From positions 124,001 through 188,000 of the forward strand of contig NZ_SADB01000008.1 in assembly GCF_009669305.1 (NCBI RefSeq): a DNA stretch of 64,000 nt, written 5' to 3'. The position numbers were made by a program, and so were the translations under genes. The DNA is from Ancylomarina sp. 16SWW S1-10-2 (GTDB taxonomy: Bacteria > Bacteroidota > Bacteroidia > Bacteroidales > Marinifilaceae). This document shows, one piece after another, positions 55,333 to 64,000 of this stretch; the first letter of the stretch is position 1, and every line of letters begins with the position of its first letter. Under the pieces are notes generated by a model. It did no database searches. It saw only the letters and a list, made by a program, of their open reading frames with translations, and was not told the DNA's origin.

Positions 55333-57909
55333 ATGATTACATCAGAAGAAATAAAAAGAAGATTGTGGGACGGTGCCACTGATTTAAGAGGCTCAATGGA
55401 TGCTAGTCGCTATAAAGATTATATGCTTGGCTTAATGTTTTATAAATTTTTAAGTGATAAAACATTAGAAACTTTTAAAATAACAGCAGGCGTCGAAAAA
55501 TCAACTGAAAAGGAACTGGTTGAAGAATATGTAAAAGCCAAAAAGGAATATGGAGAAGAGCTTGAGAAGATGATTCAAAATGTTTTGGGTTACTTTGTGT
55601 CTCCAGAATATTTATATCAAATTTGGCTGAAAGATATTAGTGATGGAAGTTTTGAAGTTGAAAAGGTTGCAGACAGTTTAAATAACTTTGAAAGATCAAT
55701 AGTAGGCACAAGTGAAGCGAATGATTTTAAAGGCCTTTTTTCGAGTTCGACTCTCGATTTAAGCGATACGGCATTGGGTAGCAACCTACACGAGCGAAGT
55801 AAGAATATAAAGTCATTGATCCTATTGTTTGCCGATCTAAATATGGTCGATCTCCAAAAAGGTGACATCCTGGGCGACGCTTACGAGTATTTAATCGGGC
55901 AGTTTGCTATGGAGTCGGGTAAAAAAGCCGGTGAGTTCTATACCCCCCATCAAGTAAGTGAAGTCATGGCACAAATTGTTGCCAAAACGACGACTATCAA
56001 ATCTATTTATGACCCAACAGTTGGTTCTGGTTCTCTATTATTAACAGTAAAGAAACACCTGGGTAAAGACGAGCAAAAAGATTTGTCTTATTACGGGCAA
56101 GAAAAAAACACAGCAACCTATAACTTAACTCGAATGAATTTATTGTTACACGGTGTAAGACCCGAAAAGATGACAATAAAAAATGGGGACACATTAAGTA
56201 ACGATTGGCCCGAAGATCCTGAGAACCCTAATGATGGGGTGCAGTTTGATGCCGTAGTTATGAACCCGCCTTATTCTGTAAAAAATTGGAATAAGGCAGA
56301 ACTTAAGGTGAGTGATCCCCGATTCGAAATTGCAGGTGCTTTACCACCAGATTCTAAAGGTGATTATGCTTTTCTTTTACATGGCTTGTATCATTTAGGT
56401 ATAAAAGGAACCATGGGCATTGTTTTACCTCATGGTGTGCTTTTTAGAGGTTCATCTGAAGGTACAATTAGAAAAAGACTTATTGATAGGAATCAAATAG
56501 ATGCAGTTATTGGTCTTCCGAGTATGCTGTTTACCAATACAGGCATACCGGTTGCCGTTATTATTCTAAAGAAAAGCCGTGCTATAACCGACCCTGTGTT
56601 AATGATTGATGCTTCGAACAACTTTATTAAAGTGGGTAAGCAAAATGTATTACAGGAAAAAGATATTGCTAAAATAGTAGATGTCTATACCAGTAAAGAA
56701 GAGGTTGCTGGATTTAGCCACCTTGCAACGCTAAAAGAGATTGTTCAGAATGAATACAATATGAACATCCCAAGATATGTACAATCGCTTGATGAAGATA
56801 TTGCCCACGATGTTGATGCACATCTCTTTGGTGGTATTCCCGAAGCGAATATAAAAGAACTAAAGATATTGCACGAATTAGTACCCGATGTATTAGCAGA
56901 AAGTATAGAAGAGATTCGCCCTGCTTATGTGGGTTTAAAGACCTCCATTAAGGAGATGACAGATGCAGTATTAAAGCATGAACGCATCATATCCTTATCT
57001 AAAGACTTGGAACTTAAAATCACGGCGTATATTGCTAAATACTGGAATGAGCTAAAAAGTGTAACAGCAGATGCTAATTTAACAGACTTAGAAGCACGAA
57101 TGCTGCTTGAGATAAAGCAGATTTTAAAAGCCTTTGATCATCTTGATGTGTATTCCGCTTATCAGGTTATTGCTGAGATATGGAAAAATGCATTAACTCA
57201 CGATACAGAGCTCATTGCCATTGAAGGATTTTATACCGTTGCTCGCCTAAGAGAACCCAACATGGTGACTAAAGGAACAGGTAAAAATAAACGTGAAGAG
57301 CAAGACGGATGGAATGGCAAAATAATACCAAATGATCTGATTGCTCAGATGCTTTATAGCAAAGAGCAGCAAGCCTTAGAGAATAAGCGCAATAATATCC
57401 AAGAACTAGAGATGGAGCTTAGCGATTTGGTGGAAGCTGCCAAAGTGGAAGATAGTGCAGAATACGATGCCCTATTCGATAGCATAAAAAGAGATAAAGA
57501 GGATGAGCCAACAGACTCTTTTGATAAAACTAAATTAAAGGCTGAGGTAAAGAGCACCGATAAGAAGTCAGATAAATATACCTTATTGAAAAAGGTAGAC
57601 CGCTTGATTGCCGACAGTGCAAAATTGACTAAAGAACTCAATAGTGAAGTAAAAGCGCTTAGGGATGCAGTAGAAGAGAGAATATTAGTGCTTACTGATG
57701 AAGAGATAGATAGCTTATTACATTATAAGTGGTTTGGCAAAACGGTAAATGATATGACCAGTTTAATACATACAGCAGTGAAGCGTGAACTAAATATATT
57801 GCAAAACTTAGAAGCTCGTTACGCTGATACCTTAGACAGTATCGATGGACAAATTGAAAGTTTACTAGCTGATTTCGAGACACTAAAAAATGACTTGGAG
57901 GTAGAATAA
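55333..57909 (+). CDS. hsdM: Type I restriction-modification methylase subunit HsdM
   Basis: An 858-aa N6-adenine methylase subunit; with HsdS it methylates the recognition site. I start at the ATG of MITSEEIKRRLWDG (55333), preceded by GAGAGAAATA; a TTG 15 codons earlier is less likely. Motif X is GEFYTP (200-205), motif I DPTVGSG (227-233) and motif IV N311-P-P-Y314. Residues ~500-858 are a long, highly charged, helical/coiled-coil extension beyond the usual ~520-aa HsdM, as in a known longer subclass. The TAATG junction overlaps hsdS. Confidence 0.93.
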   Translation: MITSEEIKRRLWDGATDLRGSMDASRYKDYMLGLMFYKFLSDKTLETFKITAGVEKSTEKELVEEYVKAKKEYGEELEKMIQNVLGYFVSPEYLYQIWLKDISDGSFEVEKVADSLNNFERSIVGTSEANDFKGLFSSSTLDLSDTALGSNLHERSKNIKSLILLFADLNMVDLQKGDILGDAYEYLIGQFAMESGKKAGEFYTPHQVSEVMAQIVAKTTTIKSIYDPTVGSGSLLLTVKKHLGKDEQKDLSYYGQEKNTATYNLTRMNLLLHGVRPEKMTIKNGDTLSNDWPEDPENPNDGVQFDAVVMNPPYSVKNWNKAELKVSDPRFEIAGALPPDSKGDYAFLLHGLYHLGIKGTMGIVLPHGVLFRGSSEGTIRKRLIDRNQIDAVIGLPSMLFTNTGIPVAVIILKKSRAITDPVLMIDASNNFIKVGKQNVLQEKDIAKIVDVYTSKEEVAGFSHLATLKEIVQNEYNMNIPRYVQSLDEDIAHDVDAHLFGGIPEANIKELKILHELVPDVLAESIEEIRPAYVGLKTSIKEMTDAVLKHERIISLSKDLELKITAYIAKYWNELKSVTADANLTDLEARMLLEIKQILKAFDHLDVYSAYQVIAEIWKNALTHDTELIAIEGFYTVARLREPNMVTKGTGKNKREEQDGWNGKIIPNDLIAQMLYSKEQQALENKRNNIQELEMELSDLVEAAKVEDSAEYDALFDSIKRDKEDEPTDSFDKTKLKAEVKSTDKKSDKYTLLKKVDRLIADSAKLTKELNSEVKALRDAVEERILVLTDEEIDSLLHYKWFGKTVNDMTSLIHTAVKRELNILQNLEARYADTLDSIDGQIESLLADFETLKNDLEVE

Positions 57910-59144
57910 TGACTGAAACAAAAAAACGTATACCGAAGAGAAGGTTTAAGGAGTTTACTGGGGATTGGGAAGAGTGTAAGTTAGAAGATATGTCTGAAAT
58001 CATTGGCGGTGGTACACCTAGCACTTGCAATAATGCTTATTGGGATGGGCATATTGATTGGTATGCGCCTGCTGAAATAGATGAGCAAATATATGCTTCT
58101 GGAAGTAAAAGAAAGATCACAGAATTGGGTCTCAAAAATAGTTCTGCTAAGATATTACCGCCTTATAAGACTATACTATTTACAAGTCGTGCAGGTATAG
58201 GTAAAACGGCTATTTTAAGCCAACCTGGAGCAACTAATCAAGGCTTTCAGTCAATGGTTTTGAAGGATGAATATACCCCTTATTTTATTTACTCGATGAG
58301 TAATCAAATCAAGGAAAAGGCAGAAGCTATTGCATCGGGATCAACATTTTTAGAGATCTCTGGGAAGATGCTTGGAAAGCTAGAAATAATGGTTCCTAAA
58401 AAAACAGAACAAGATATTATTGCACAGTTCTTTTTAAACCTCGACACCCTTATCACCCTTCACCAGCGTAAGTTAGACAAAATAAAGTCTATGAAAAAAG
58501 CATATCTTTCTGAAATGTTTCCTGCTGAAGGTGAAAGTAAACCAAAACGAAGATTTAAGGGTTTTACTGACGATTGGGAGAAGAGGAAGTTGGGAGAGCT
58601 TGTAGACATTGGAGACATAGATCATAGAATGCCTCCAACGGTAGGAAACGGTATTCCATATCTAATGACTGGTGATTTTTGTGGAATAAATGAGTTGGAT
58701 TTTTCTGATGCTAAGTTAATTTCAGAAGATGATTATAATCAGTTATCAAAGAAGATAAAACCTGATAAAGGTGATATTATTTTTGCACGATATGCATCGG
58801 TTGGAGCTGTAAGATATATTGATTTCACAAGGAAGTTTTTGATTTCATATTCTTGTGCAATTATAAAATCTAGTAATAAAATAAACTCAAAATTCTTATT
58901 TCATTTTCTAAAAAGCAATGATGCACAAAATCAGATTCAATTAGAAATTAATACTGGTTCTCAGGCTAATATTGGAATTGATTCAATGAAGAGTAATCTT
59001 ATTGTTCAGTTTCCATGTATTAAAGAACAGCAACGTATTTCTTCATGCTTAGATAAATTAGACAACCTTCTCACCCTTCACCAACAGAAGTTAGACAAAC
59101 TAAAGAACCTTAAAAAATCTTATCTAAATGAAATGTTCATTTAA
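57909..59144 (+). CDS. hsdS: Type I restriction specificity subunit HsdS
   Basis: A 411-aa specificity subunit with two target-recognition domains (~15-165 and ~215-370), each introduced by a similar motif (KRRFKEFTGDWEECKL and KRRFKGFTDDWEKRKL) and followed by a conserved helix (ITLHQRKLDKIKSMKKAYLSEMF and LTLHQQKLDKLKNLKKSYLNEMF). The repeated DNA behind these helices could recombine and swap half-sites. No second, silent hsdS is visible here. It overlaps hsdM by one base (TAATG); hsdR follows 17 bases later. Confidence 0.93.
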   Translation: MTETKKRIPKRRFKEFTGDWEECKLEDMSEIIGGGTPSTCNNAYWDGHIDWYAPAEIDEQIYASGSKRKITELGLKNSSAKILPPYKTILFTSRAGIGKTAILSQPGATNQGFQSMVLKDEYTPYFIYSMSNQIKEKAEAIASGSTFLEISGKMLGKLEIMVPKKTEQDIIAQFFLNLDTLITLHQRKLDKIKSMKKAYLSEMFPAEGESKPKRRFKGFTDDWEKRKLGELVDIGDIDHRMPPTVGNGIPYLMTGDFCGINELDFSDAKLISEDDYNQLSKKIKPDKGDIIFARYASVGAVRYIDFTRKFLISYSCAIIKSSNKINSKFLFHFLKSNDAQNQIQLEINTGSQANIGIDSMKSNLIVQFPCIKEQQRISSCLDKLDNLLTLHQQKLDKLKNLKKSYLNEMFI

Positions 59145-59161
59145 AAAATGGAGCGAAACTT

Positions 59162-62100
59162 ATGAGTAATACACCAAAAAATGCTTCAGAACGAGCGTTT
59201 CAAGATAATTTTGTAAAAGAGTTAGAAAAATATAAATGGGAATCACCTGATTCTTTAAATGGTAACATCAAAAAAGTTACTGTAAACGATCTGATTAATC
59301 ATTGGAGAAGTGAGCTTAATCGAATCAATGCTGACCAGCTTGAAGGTGCACCCTTAACGGATAAGGAGTTTAAACAAGTGATGTCTAAGGTCAATCAAAT
59401 TAGCAATAGTTTTGAGGCGACTAAAGTCCTCTCCATGGAAGGGAACAAAGGGAAGATTGATGGGATTTATAGAGATGACAATCCTGATATTACCCGTAAA
59501 CAGATTACCTTAACCATACTCAAGAAAGCGGAAGTGAGCGGTGGCGACTCCAGTTACACCGTGGCACGAGAAGTGCAAACAGATAATGGAAACCGCTTTG
59601 ACATCGTATTGTTAATTAATGGCTTGCCTCTTATTAATATTGAGCAAAAACGAACAGACAAATCTTTAGACGAAGCCTTTGGGCAGTTTATACGATATTA
59701 TAAAGAGGGTGAGTATTGTAACAACTTTATGGCTTTCTCGCAAATGATGGTCATCACCACTGAGATTGAAACACGCTACTTTGCTACGCCAAAATCCGTA
59801 GAAGCCTTTAATCCGGTATTCTCCTTTCATTGGGCAGATAAAAAGAATAAACCCATAAATGAGTGGAAGCAAGTTGTGGAGCATTTTTTCATGATCCCTA
59901 TGGCACATCAAATGGTTGGGGATTACCTGGTTATTGATGAGGCGAGAGAGGAAGAGAACCGCAGGCACATGCTCATGAGACCCTATCAGGTATATGCACT
60001 CCAGGCTGTTGAAGCGGCTGCCTTTGGTTTTGATAATAAAGAACGCATTCCTCACGGTGGATTTATTTGGCATACCACCGGAAGCGGTAAAACCATAACA
60101 AGTTTTAAAACGGCTCTCTTTTTAGCAACACGAGCAGGCTTCGATAAAGTGGTATTTTTAGTAGACAGGCGAGAACTTGATAGTAAAACAAGTGAAGACT
60201 TTAAAGCCTATGCCAAGTATGAACCTGTAGATGTTGACGATACTAAATTTACCTATCAGCTAAAAAAGAAGTTACAATCGGCAAAGCCCGGTATTATTGT
60301 AAGCACAACCTTTAAGCTTAATATTCTGGTAAATGAATTAGTAGAAGCAAAAGATGATTCTCTGGCTGAAAAGAAAATTGTATTTATTATTGATGAAGCC
60401 CACAGAACGACCATGGGTCATATGATGGGCGATATAAAAAATTACTTTAAGCAAAAGGGCTTGTTTTTTGGTTTTACGGGAACACCTCTCTTTGATGAGA
60501 ATGAGGTTAAAGGCATGATTAATGAAAAAAGTGAAGTGATTGATACAACAGAAAAATTGTTCGGTCCTATACTTCATGAATATACCATTGATCAGGCTAT
60601 AGCCGACGGCAATGTACTGGGCTTTTATGTAGACTATATCAATACGGGCGAGTTTAAAAGCCATGAAGATTTAAGAGATCAACTTTTTGATCTGATAAAA
60701 GAGAATAAGCCTGAACTTTCTGATAGAGAGATCGAGCGACAAGTACAAGCGTACTCTTTAGCCGATTTAGAGAGGCAGGCAACAAAATATGATCTCTTAG
60801 TTTATCAGGATGAAACCCATATACCAAGAGTTGTGACGTCGATGCTTGATAATTGGGAAAACCAGTCTAACAAAAAAGATTTTAATGGGTTTTTGACAGT
60901 TGCTTATAAAAAACGTGTTATCGCTTACTACAATGAGTTTAAAAAGCAGTTAGCCAAGCGTGATATGAAACTGAACATTGCCATGACCTTTAGTTTTGGT
61001 AATGAAAACGATCCAGAAAATATATTTCCTATTGAATTGGTAAAAAGAATGTTCAAGGACTATTTCGAATATACCGGTATCGAATTTGTTGCAGGAGATA
61101 AGAAACATGGTGAATCGGCTTATTTTGAAGATATCATCACCAGAACAAAAAGGGGCGGTAGTGGCAGGAATGTTAAAAACATTGATTTAGTAATTGTGGC
61201 AAATCAACTGTTAACCGGTTATGATTCACCGAGACTAAACACCCTTTATGTCGATAGATCGTTAGAGCTTCAAGGACTCATTCAGGCGTATTCCAGAACC
61301 AACCGTGTATTTGGTAAAACAAAAGAGTTTGGTACAATTGTTAATTTCCAATATCCCGAGATTACCAGAGAAACTGTTGATGTTGCACTTAAATTGTATG
61401 GTAGCGGCGGCAAGAGCAGTAAGGCAATTGTCGATACCTATGAAACTTCGGTTAAACAATTCTGTTTATGTATTGAAGAGATGGTTCAAACCCTACCCAA
61501 CCCAGCAGAATGGCAGCGTTTAAAGGGTGATGAAGAAGCCTTGGAGAAATTCCTGCTTGCCTTTAAAGATGCAGCGGTGCAACTCAATTTTGTTGAGCAG
61601 TATTACGAGTATCAATGGCATGATGAGTCATTCGGCATGGATGAGCATACTTGGCTTAAATATGTTGGTGCTTATAAAAATCTGCTTAGTAAAGAATCTG
61701 ATCCTGACCCCGTAATCATAAGATCGCTGGTTGGCAGAACGAAACTTGCTGGCACACAAGTTATAGATGCAAATCATATTCTGGGTTTAATAGGGAAAAG
61801 AGTAAGTAATGTAAATGGTGTTCAATGCGTTGACGATGAAACCCTAAGAATCATTTACGAACAGATACAGGAACTCAGTGATATGGGTGAAGATACAAAA
61901 GCAAATATGCTAAAAGAATTCGTTGATACAGAATTGGTTGAAGGAAAACTTGAATATGGGATCAACTTTGATGATGCTTTTGATAATTGGAAACTTAATA
62001 AACTTAAAGATGAAGTAAAGCATGTTTCAGAAAAGTGGGGGATATATAATGACTTGCTATTAAAATCGGTAAACTCTTATATAGCTTCAGAACCTGCAAC

Positions 62101-62245
62101 AATACCCTATATCGATGAAATAACGAAAAGTGTAGATTATGAAAAGGCAAGTGATCAGTCGGCTAGAAATAAGTTAGAGCATAATATGGCGATGACTAAA
62201 GATTTACCGAAAACAATCACGAAGATTAAGCTTAAGTACAAATAA
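59162..62245 (+). CDS. hsdR: Type I restriction endonuclease subunit HsdR
   Basis: A 1027-aa motor-nuclease subunit. The N-terminal PD-(D/E)xK nuclease shows D147 and E161-x-K163 in FDIVLLINGLPLINIEQKR. The SF2 translocase has H304-TTGSGKT (Walker A), IIDEAH at D411, FTGTPLFDE, and a motif VI-like LIQAYSRTNR. The C-terminal helical region binds the methylase core. All catalytic residues are present, so the system is probably active. It is the last gene of hsdM-hsdS-hsdR. Confidence 0.94.
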   Translation: MSNTPKNASERAFQDNFVKELEKYKWESPDSLNGNIKKVTVNDLINHWRSELNRINADQLEGAPLTDKEFKQVMSKVNQISNSFEATKVLSMEGNKGKIDGIYRDDNPDITRKQITLTILKKAEVSGGDSSYTVAREVQTDNGNRFDIVLLINGLPLINIEQKRTDKSLDEAFGQFIRYYKEGEYCNNFMAFSQMMVITTEIETRYFATPKSVEAFNPVFSFHWADKKNKPINEWKQVVEHFFMIPMAHQMVGDYLVIDEAREEENRRHMLMRPYQVYALQAVEAAAFGFDNKERIPHGGFIWHTTGSGKTITSFKTALFLATRAGFDKVVFLVDRRELDSKTSEDFKAYAKYEPVDVDDTKFTYQLKKKLQSAKPGIIVSTTFKLNILVNELVEAKDDSLAEKKIVFIIDEAHRTTMGHMMGDIKNYFKQKGLFFGFTGTPLFDENEVKGMINEKSEVIDTTEKLFGPILHEYTIDQAIADGNVLGFYVDYINTGEFKSHEDLRDQLFDLIKENKPELSDREIERQVQAYSLADLERQATKYDLLVYQDETHIPRVVTSMLDNWENQSNKKDFNGFLTVAYKKRVIAYYNEFKKQLAKRDMKLNIAMTFSFGNENDPENIFPIELVKRMFKDYFEYTGIEFVAGDKKHGESAYFEDIITRTKRGGSGRNVKNIDLVIVANQLLTGYDSPRLNTLYVDRSLELQGLIQAYSRTNRVFGKTKEFGTIVNFQYPEITRETVDVALKLYGSGGKSSKAIVDTYETSVKQFCLCIEEMVQTLPNPAEWQRLKGDEEALEKFLLAFKDAAVQLNFVEQYYEYQWHDESFGMDEHTWLKYVGAYKNLLSKESDPDPVIIRSLVGRTKLAGTQVIDANHILGLIGKRVSNVNGVQCVDDETLRIIYEQIQELSDMGEDTKANMLKEFVDTELVEGKLEYGINFDDAFDNWKLNKLKDEVKHVSEKWGIYNDLLLKSVNSYIASEPATIPYIDEITKSVDYEKASDQSARNKLEHNMAMTKDLPKTITKIKLKYK

Positions 62246-62710
62246 ATATTGCTTAGGCTGTCGCTAGTCCGAGCATGCAATTATTGCTGGTGCGAGCGTT
62301 TCGCTCGTATCTATTTTCAAAGAAAATAAATTATACAAACTCACTTGTAGTAAAGTGTGCCCTTCGGCTCTGCTCAGGAACCGAGGGGGTTATCTTGTAA
62401 AAGAAGAAAGTCTTGTAGCTTTTCTTTTGACTGCATTCGCAGAATACGATCCCGATAGCCATTGGGAACAAGCTTGCACTAACGGGGAGAGCTTATTGAA
62501 AGCGAAGTTTCACAGAAATTCGGAATTTCCGAATTTCAACAAAATACAAAGTTGTAGATTGATCTACAGTTTTTTTTCTGCCGCAGGCTCAACACAAGCC
62601 AACGCTTCATAGCTGTAAGGTTACCAGAAAGAAAAGTAAAGTATAGTGCAACGAATAATCTCACTATTTGATGCGATATTAGCATCGAACAATTTTTAAA
62701 ATAATAGAAC
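62246..62710. other. Intergenic repeats after hsdR
   Basis: It contains a GCGAGCG...CGCTCG hairpin (about 62293-62307), CCCTTCGG...CCGAGGGG (about 62362-62388) and a degenerate CCCGATAGCCATTGGG palindrome (about 62450). The 85-codon frame at 62355 spans these repeats and is not credible. Confidence 0.5.
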
Positions 62711-63190
62711 ATGGTGATAAAACCGAATTATTTCAAATATTCAACACGTCTATTTAACGGAATGATTAAGCTTGTATTGATATCCGCGGGATGGATAGCA
62801 TTTGTATATCTTTATGACTTAGGAGAATATGAAACCTATATCTCATGGGGAATTTGGGTAATAATGAGTTTTCTCTTTTCTCTATCTGTTTTAAGAAAAA
62901 ACAAAAGATATATTGGAGAAATTAAACTAGGTAAGGAAGAGTGTGAGTTTCTTGTTTATGAGTTTGATAGACCATTAGAAATAATTAAAACAAAGACCTC
63001 TGAAACACGAATTAAAATACGTGAAATGTTTTTCTCTATTACAAAACCTGGTCGAAATTATAAACTTGTTATCGAAACGAAACAAGGTTTGACTTATAAA
63101 ATGATAATAGAACAACATGAAATTGGAAATTGGCATTTTGATAAATTTAAAGAAACAATGAAATTTTATAGAAAGGTGAAAGGATATTAA
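62711..63190 (+). CDS. Unrecognised small membrane protein, 159 aa
   Basis: Two hydrophobic helices (about residues 18-36 and 43-60) are followed by a basic turn (RKNKR) and a soluble beta-rich C-terminal domain with Lys/Glu-rich strands. It resembles small PH-like or membrane-anchored accessory proteins, but I do not recognise a family. ATG at 62711 follows an AT-rich leader. It lies 465 bases after hsdR with repeats between, so it need not belong to the restriction operon. Confidence 0.6.
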   Translation: MVIKPNYFKYSTRLFNGMIKLVLISAGWIAFVYLYDLGEYETYISWGIWVIMSFLFSLSVLRKNKRYIGEIKLGKEECEFLVYEFDRPLEIIKTKTSETRIKIREMFFSITKPGRNYKLVIETKQGLTYKMIIEQHEIGNWHFDKFKETMKFYRKVKGY

Positions 63191-63369
63191 TCATCAACGG
63201 CATCACTTTCCATAGGCATTTTAGGTTAGAGTAATTATATTACTAACAATTATGCATTCGTATGTAGAACAGCTCAATAGGTACGGTGGGTTGAAGTAAG
63301 CGTTTATAGAATTGCTGCTTTATTTGGGAATCGTTTAGTTTGCGGAACTATTCTATTTAACTTGTAACT

Positions 63370-63545
63370 CAATTTATATACGACAAGAGCCGTATGATGG
63401 GTACCGGAACGTAGAGGAGATCATGACCAACGGGAATAAACTATCAAGTACGTACCGATGACTATCGGTACTGTGAGAGGTTTAGGGTGTACGCCGCAGG
63501 CCTCATGGAGCGAAGCGGAATAAACTTCCTTTGCCTACTCGACCA
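63370..63545 (+). mobile_element. Remnant of a group II intron 3' end (domain V/VI-like)
   Basis: CGACAAGAGCCGTATGATGGG at 63380, CTATCAAGTACG near 63450, CTGTGAGAGG near 63471 and GCCTACTCGACC near 63532 appear in the order seen at the 3' ends of bacterial group II introns (domain V, then the junction). About 40 extra bases interrupt the expected 34-nt domain V, and no reverse-transcriptase gene is present, so it is a decayed or rearranged copy. Confidence 0.5.
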
Positions 63546-63694
63546 ATTTACCGTTAGCCACAAGCAAAAAATCCTGCACATGATACATATTGACTAATTT
63601 ATAGACTTGTTGTATACAGGTATTTTCAAACATGATAAATATTTATAGTACATTCATAACCTATTTTAGAAGAAACTTATTTTATAATACTATT

Positions 63695-64000
63695 ATGAAT
63701 TTACCTTATTTCAAAGAAGTTCGGAAAAGATTCTCTGCTGATGTGGACGACCTCTTTATTGAAGATATTATTCAAAATGGCAAATTTATTGAAGTAAAAA
63801 AGAATGAAGTATTAGTTGAGCATCAGACTATAGCAGATGGTACGTATTTTATTATAAAAGGTAGCTTTATTAAAAACGTTCTGACCTCAAATAATGAAGA
63901 AAAGTCAACTATGTTTCACACTGATTCTTTCTTTTATTTTATGGTTTGCTCCGATAGTTATGTACATGGTGGAAAAACAGATTATATTATACGCGCAAAT
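63695..64000 (+). CDS. Crp/Fnr-type regulator, N-terminal part (cut by right edge)
   Basis: ATG at 63695 opens a frame that runs off the right edge (102 codons). It begins MNLPYFKEVRKRFSADVDD and continues as a cyclic-nucleotide-binding-type beta roll (KKNEVLVEHQTIADGTYFIIKGSF), as in Bacteroidota Crp/Fnr proteins. The DNA-binding part is outside the window, so the assignment rests on the sensor domain. Confidence 0.65.
   Translation, partial: MNLPYFKEVRKRFSADVDDLFIEDIIQNGKFIEVKKNEVLVEHQTIADGTYFIIKGSFIKNVLTSNNEEKSTMFHTDSFFYFMVCSDSYVHGGKTDYIIRAN

Noticed and set aside
62355-62612. 85-codon frame between hsdR and the membrane protein gene
   Set aside because: Spans several palindromic intergenic repeats and has no protein-like composition.

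Overview
The window looks like a chromosome segment of a Bacteroidota bacterium, probably a marine or sediment relative of the Marinilabiliales/Marinifilaceae (genus is inference). Evidence: low GC, promoters with the phylum's TAnnTTTG -7 box (one with TTG exactly 19 nt upstream), short Crp/Fnr regulators, an AsmA-like protein, an RND/TolC efflux operon, RarA, HrpB, KdsA and a butyrate kinase. Short palindromic intergenic repeats typical of the phylum are abundant. I see no rRNA, tRNA or CRISPR array.

Layout. 1-2959 (-): a lipoprotein and an AsmA-like protein, cut by the left edge. 3360-7474: a secreted M3 oligopeptidase whose 3' end has been duplicated, the two copies flanking a membrane/cytidylate-kinase-like fusion gene. 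7729-9075: an Asp/Glu racemase followed by a three-unit composite repeat array. 9229-15067: RND efflux adaptor, permease and TolC-type channel. 15142-22615: outer-membrane barrel, secreted C1B peptidase, second cytidylate-kinase-like protein, TPR protein, RarA and a DTW-domain protein. 22804-24067: SDR and Crp/Fnr regulator.

24321-29459 (-) is a compact restriction-modification island: a C-protein-like HTH regulator, a methylase-like subunit without an NPPY motif, and a 1316-aa protein joining a GIY-YIG-like domain, an SF2 helicase and an adenine methylase. Next to it, about 29656-30550, is a protein-free stretch packed with nested hairpins. Every wobble pair I found there is G-U when read on the + strand, so I propose a large structured RNA. 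It is the most unusual object in the window.

30653-49391 is mainly housekeeping: class A PBP, serine hydrolase, butyrate kinase, KdsA, transglutaminase-like lipoprotein, HrpB, U32 protein, flavoprotein, Crp/Fnr with divergent OsmC protein, and a methyltransferase. 49635-52208 is a secreted GH5-like glycosidase candidate. 52209-55290 is repeat-rich and includes an unrecognised helical protein followed by a GC-rich 21-bp tandem array. 55333-62245 is a complete type I hsdM-hsdS-hsdR operon. The right end has a small membrane protein, a remnant of a group II intron 3' end, and the start of another Crp/Fnr regulator. The window thus carries two independent restriction systems about 26 kb apart. 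All base pairing was found by eye; no folding or database search was run.
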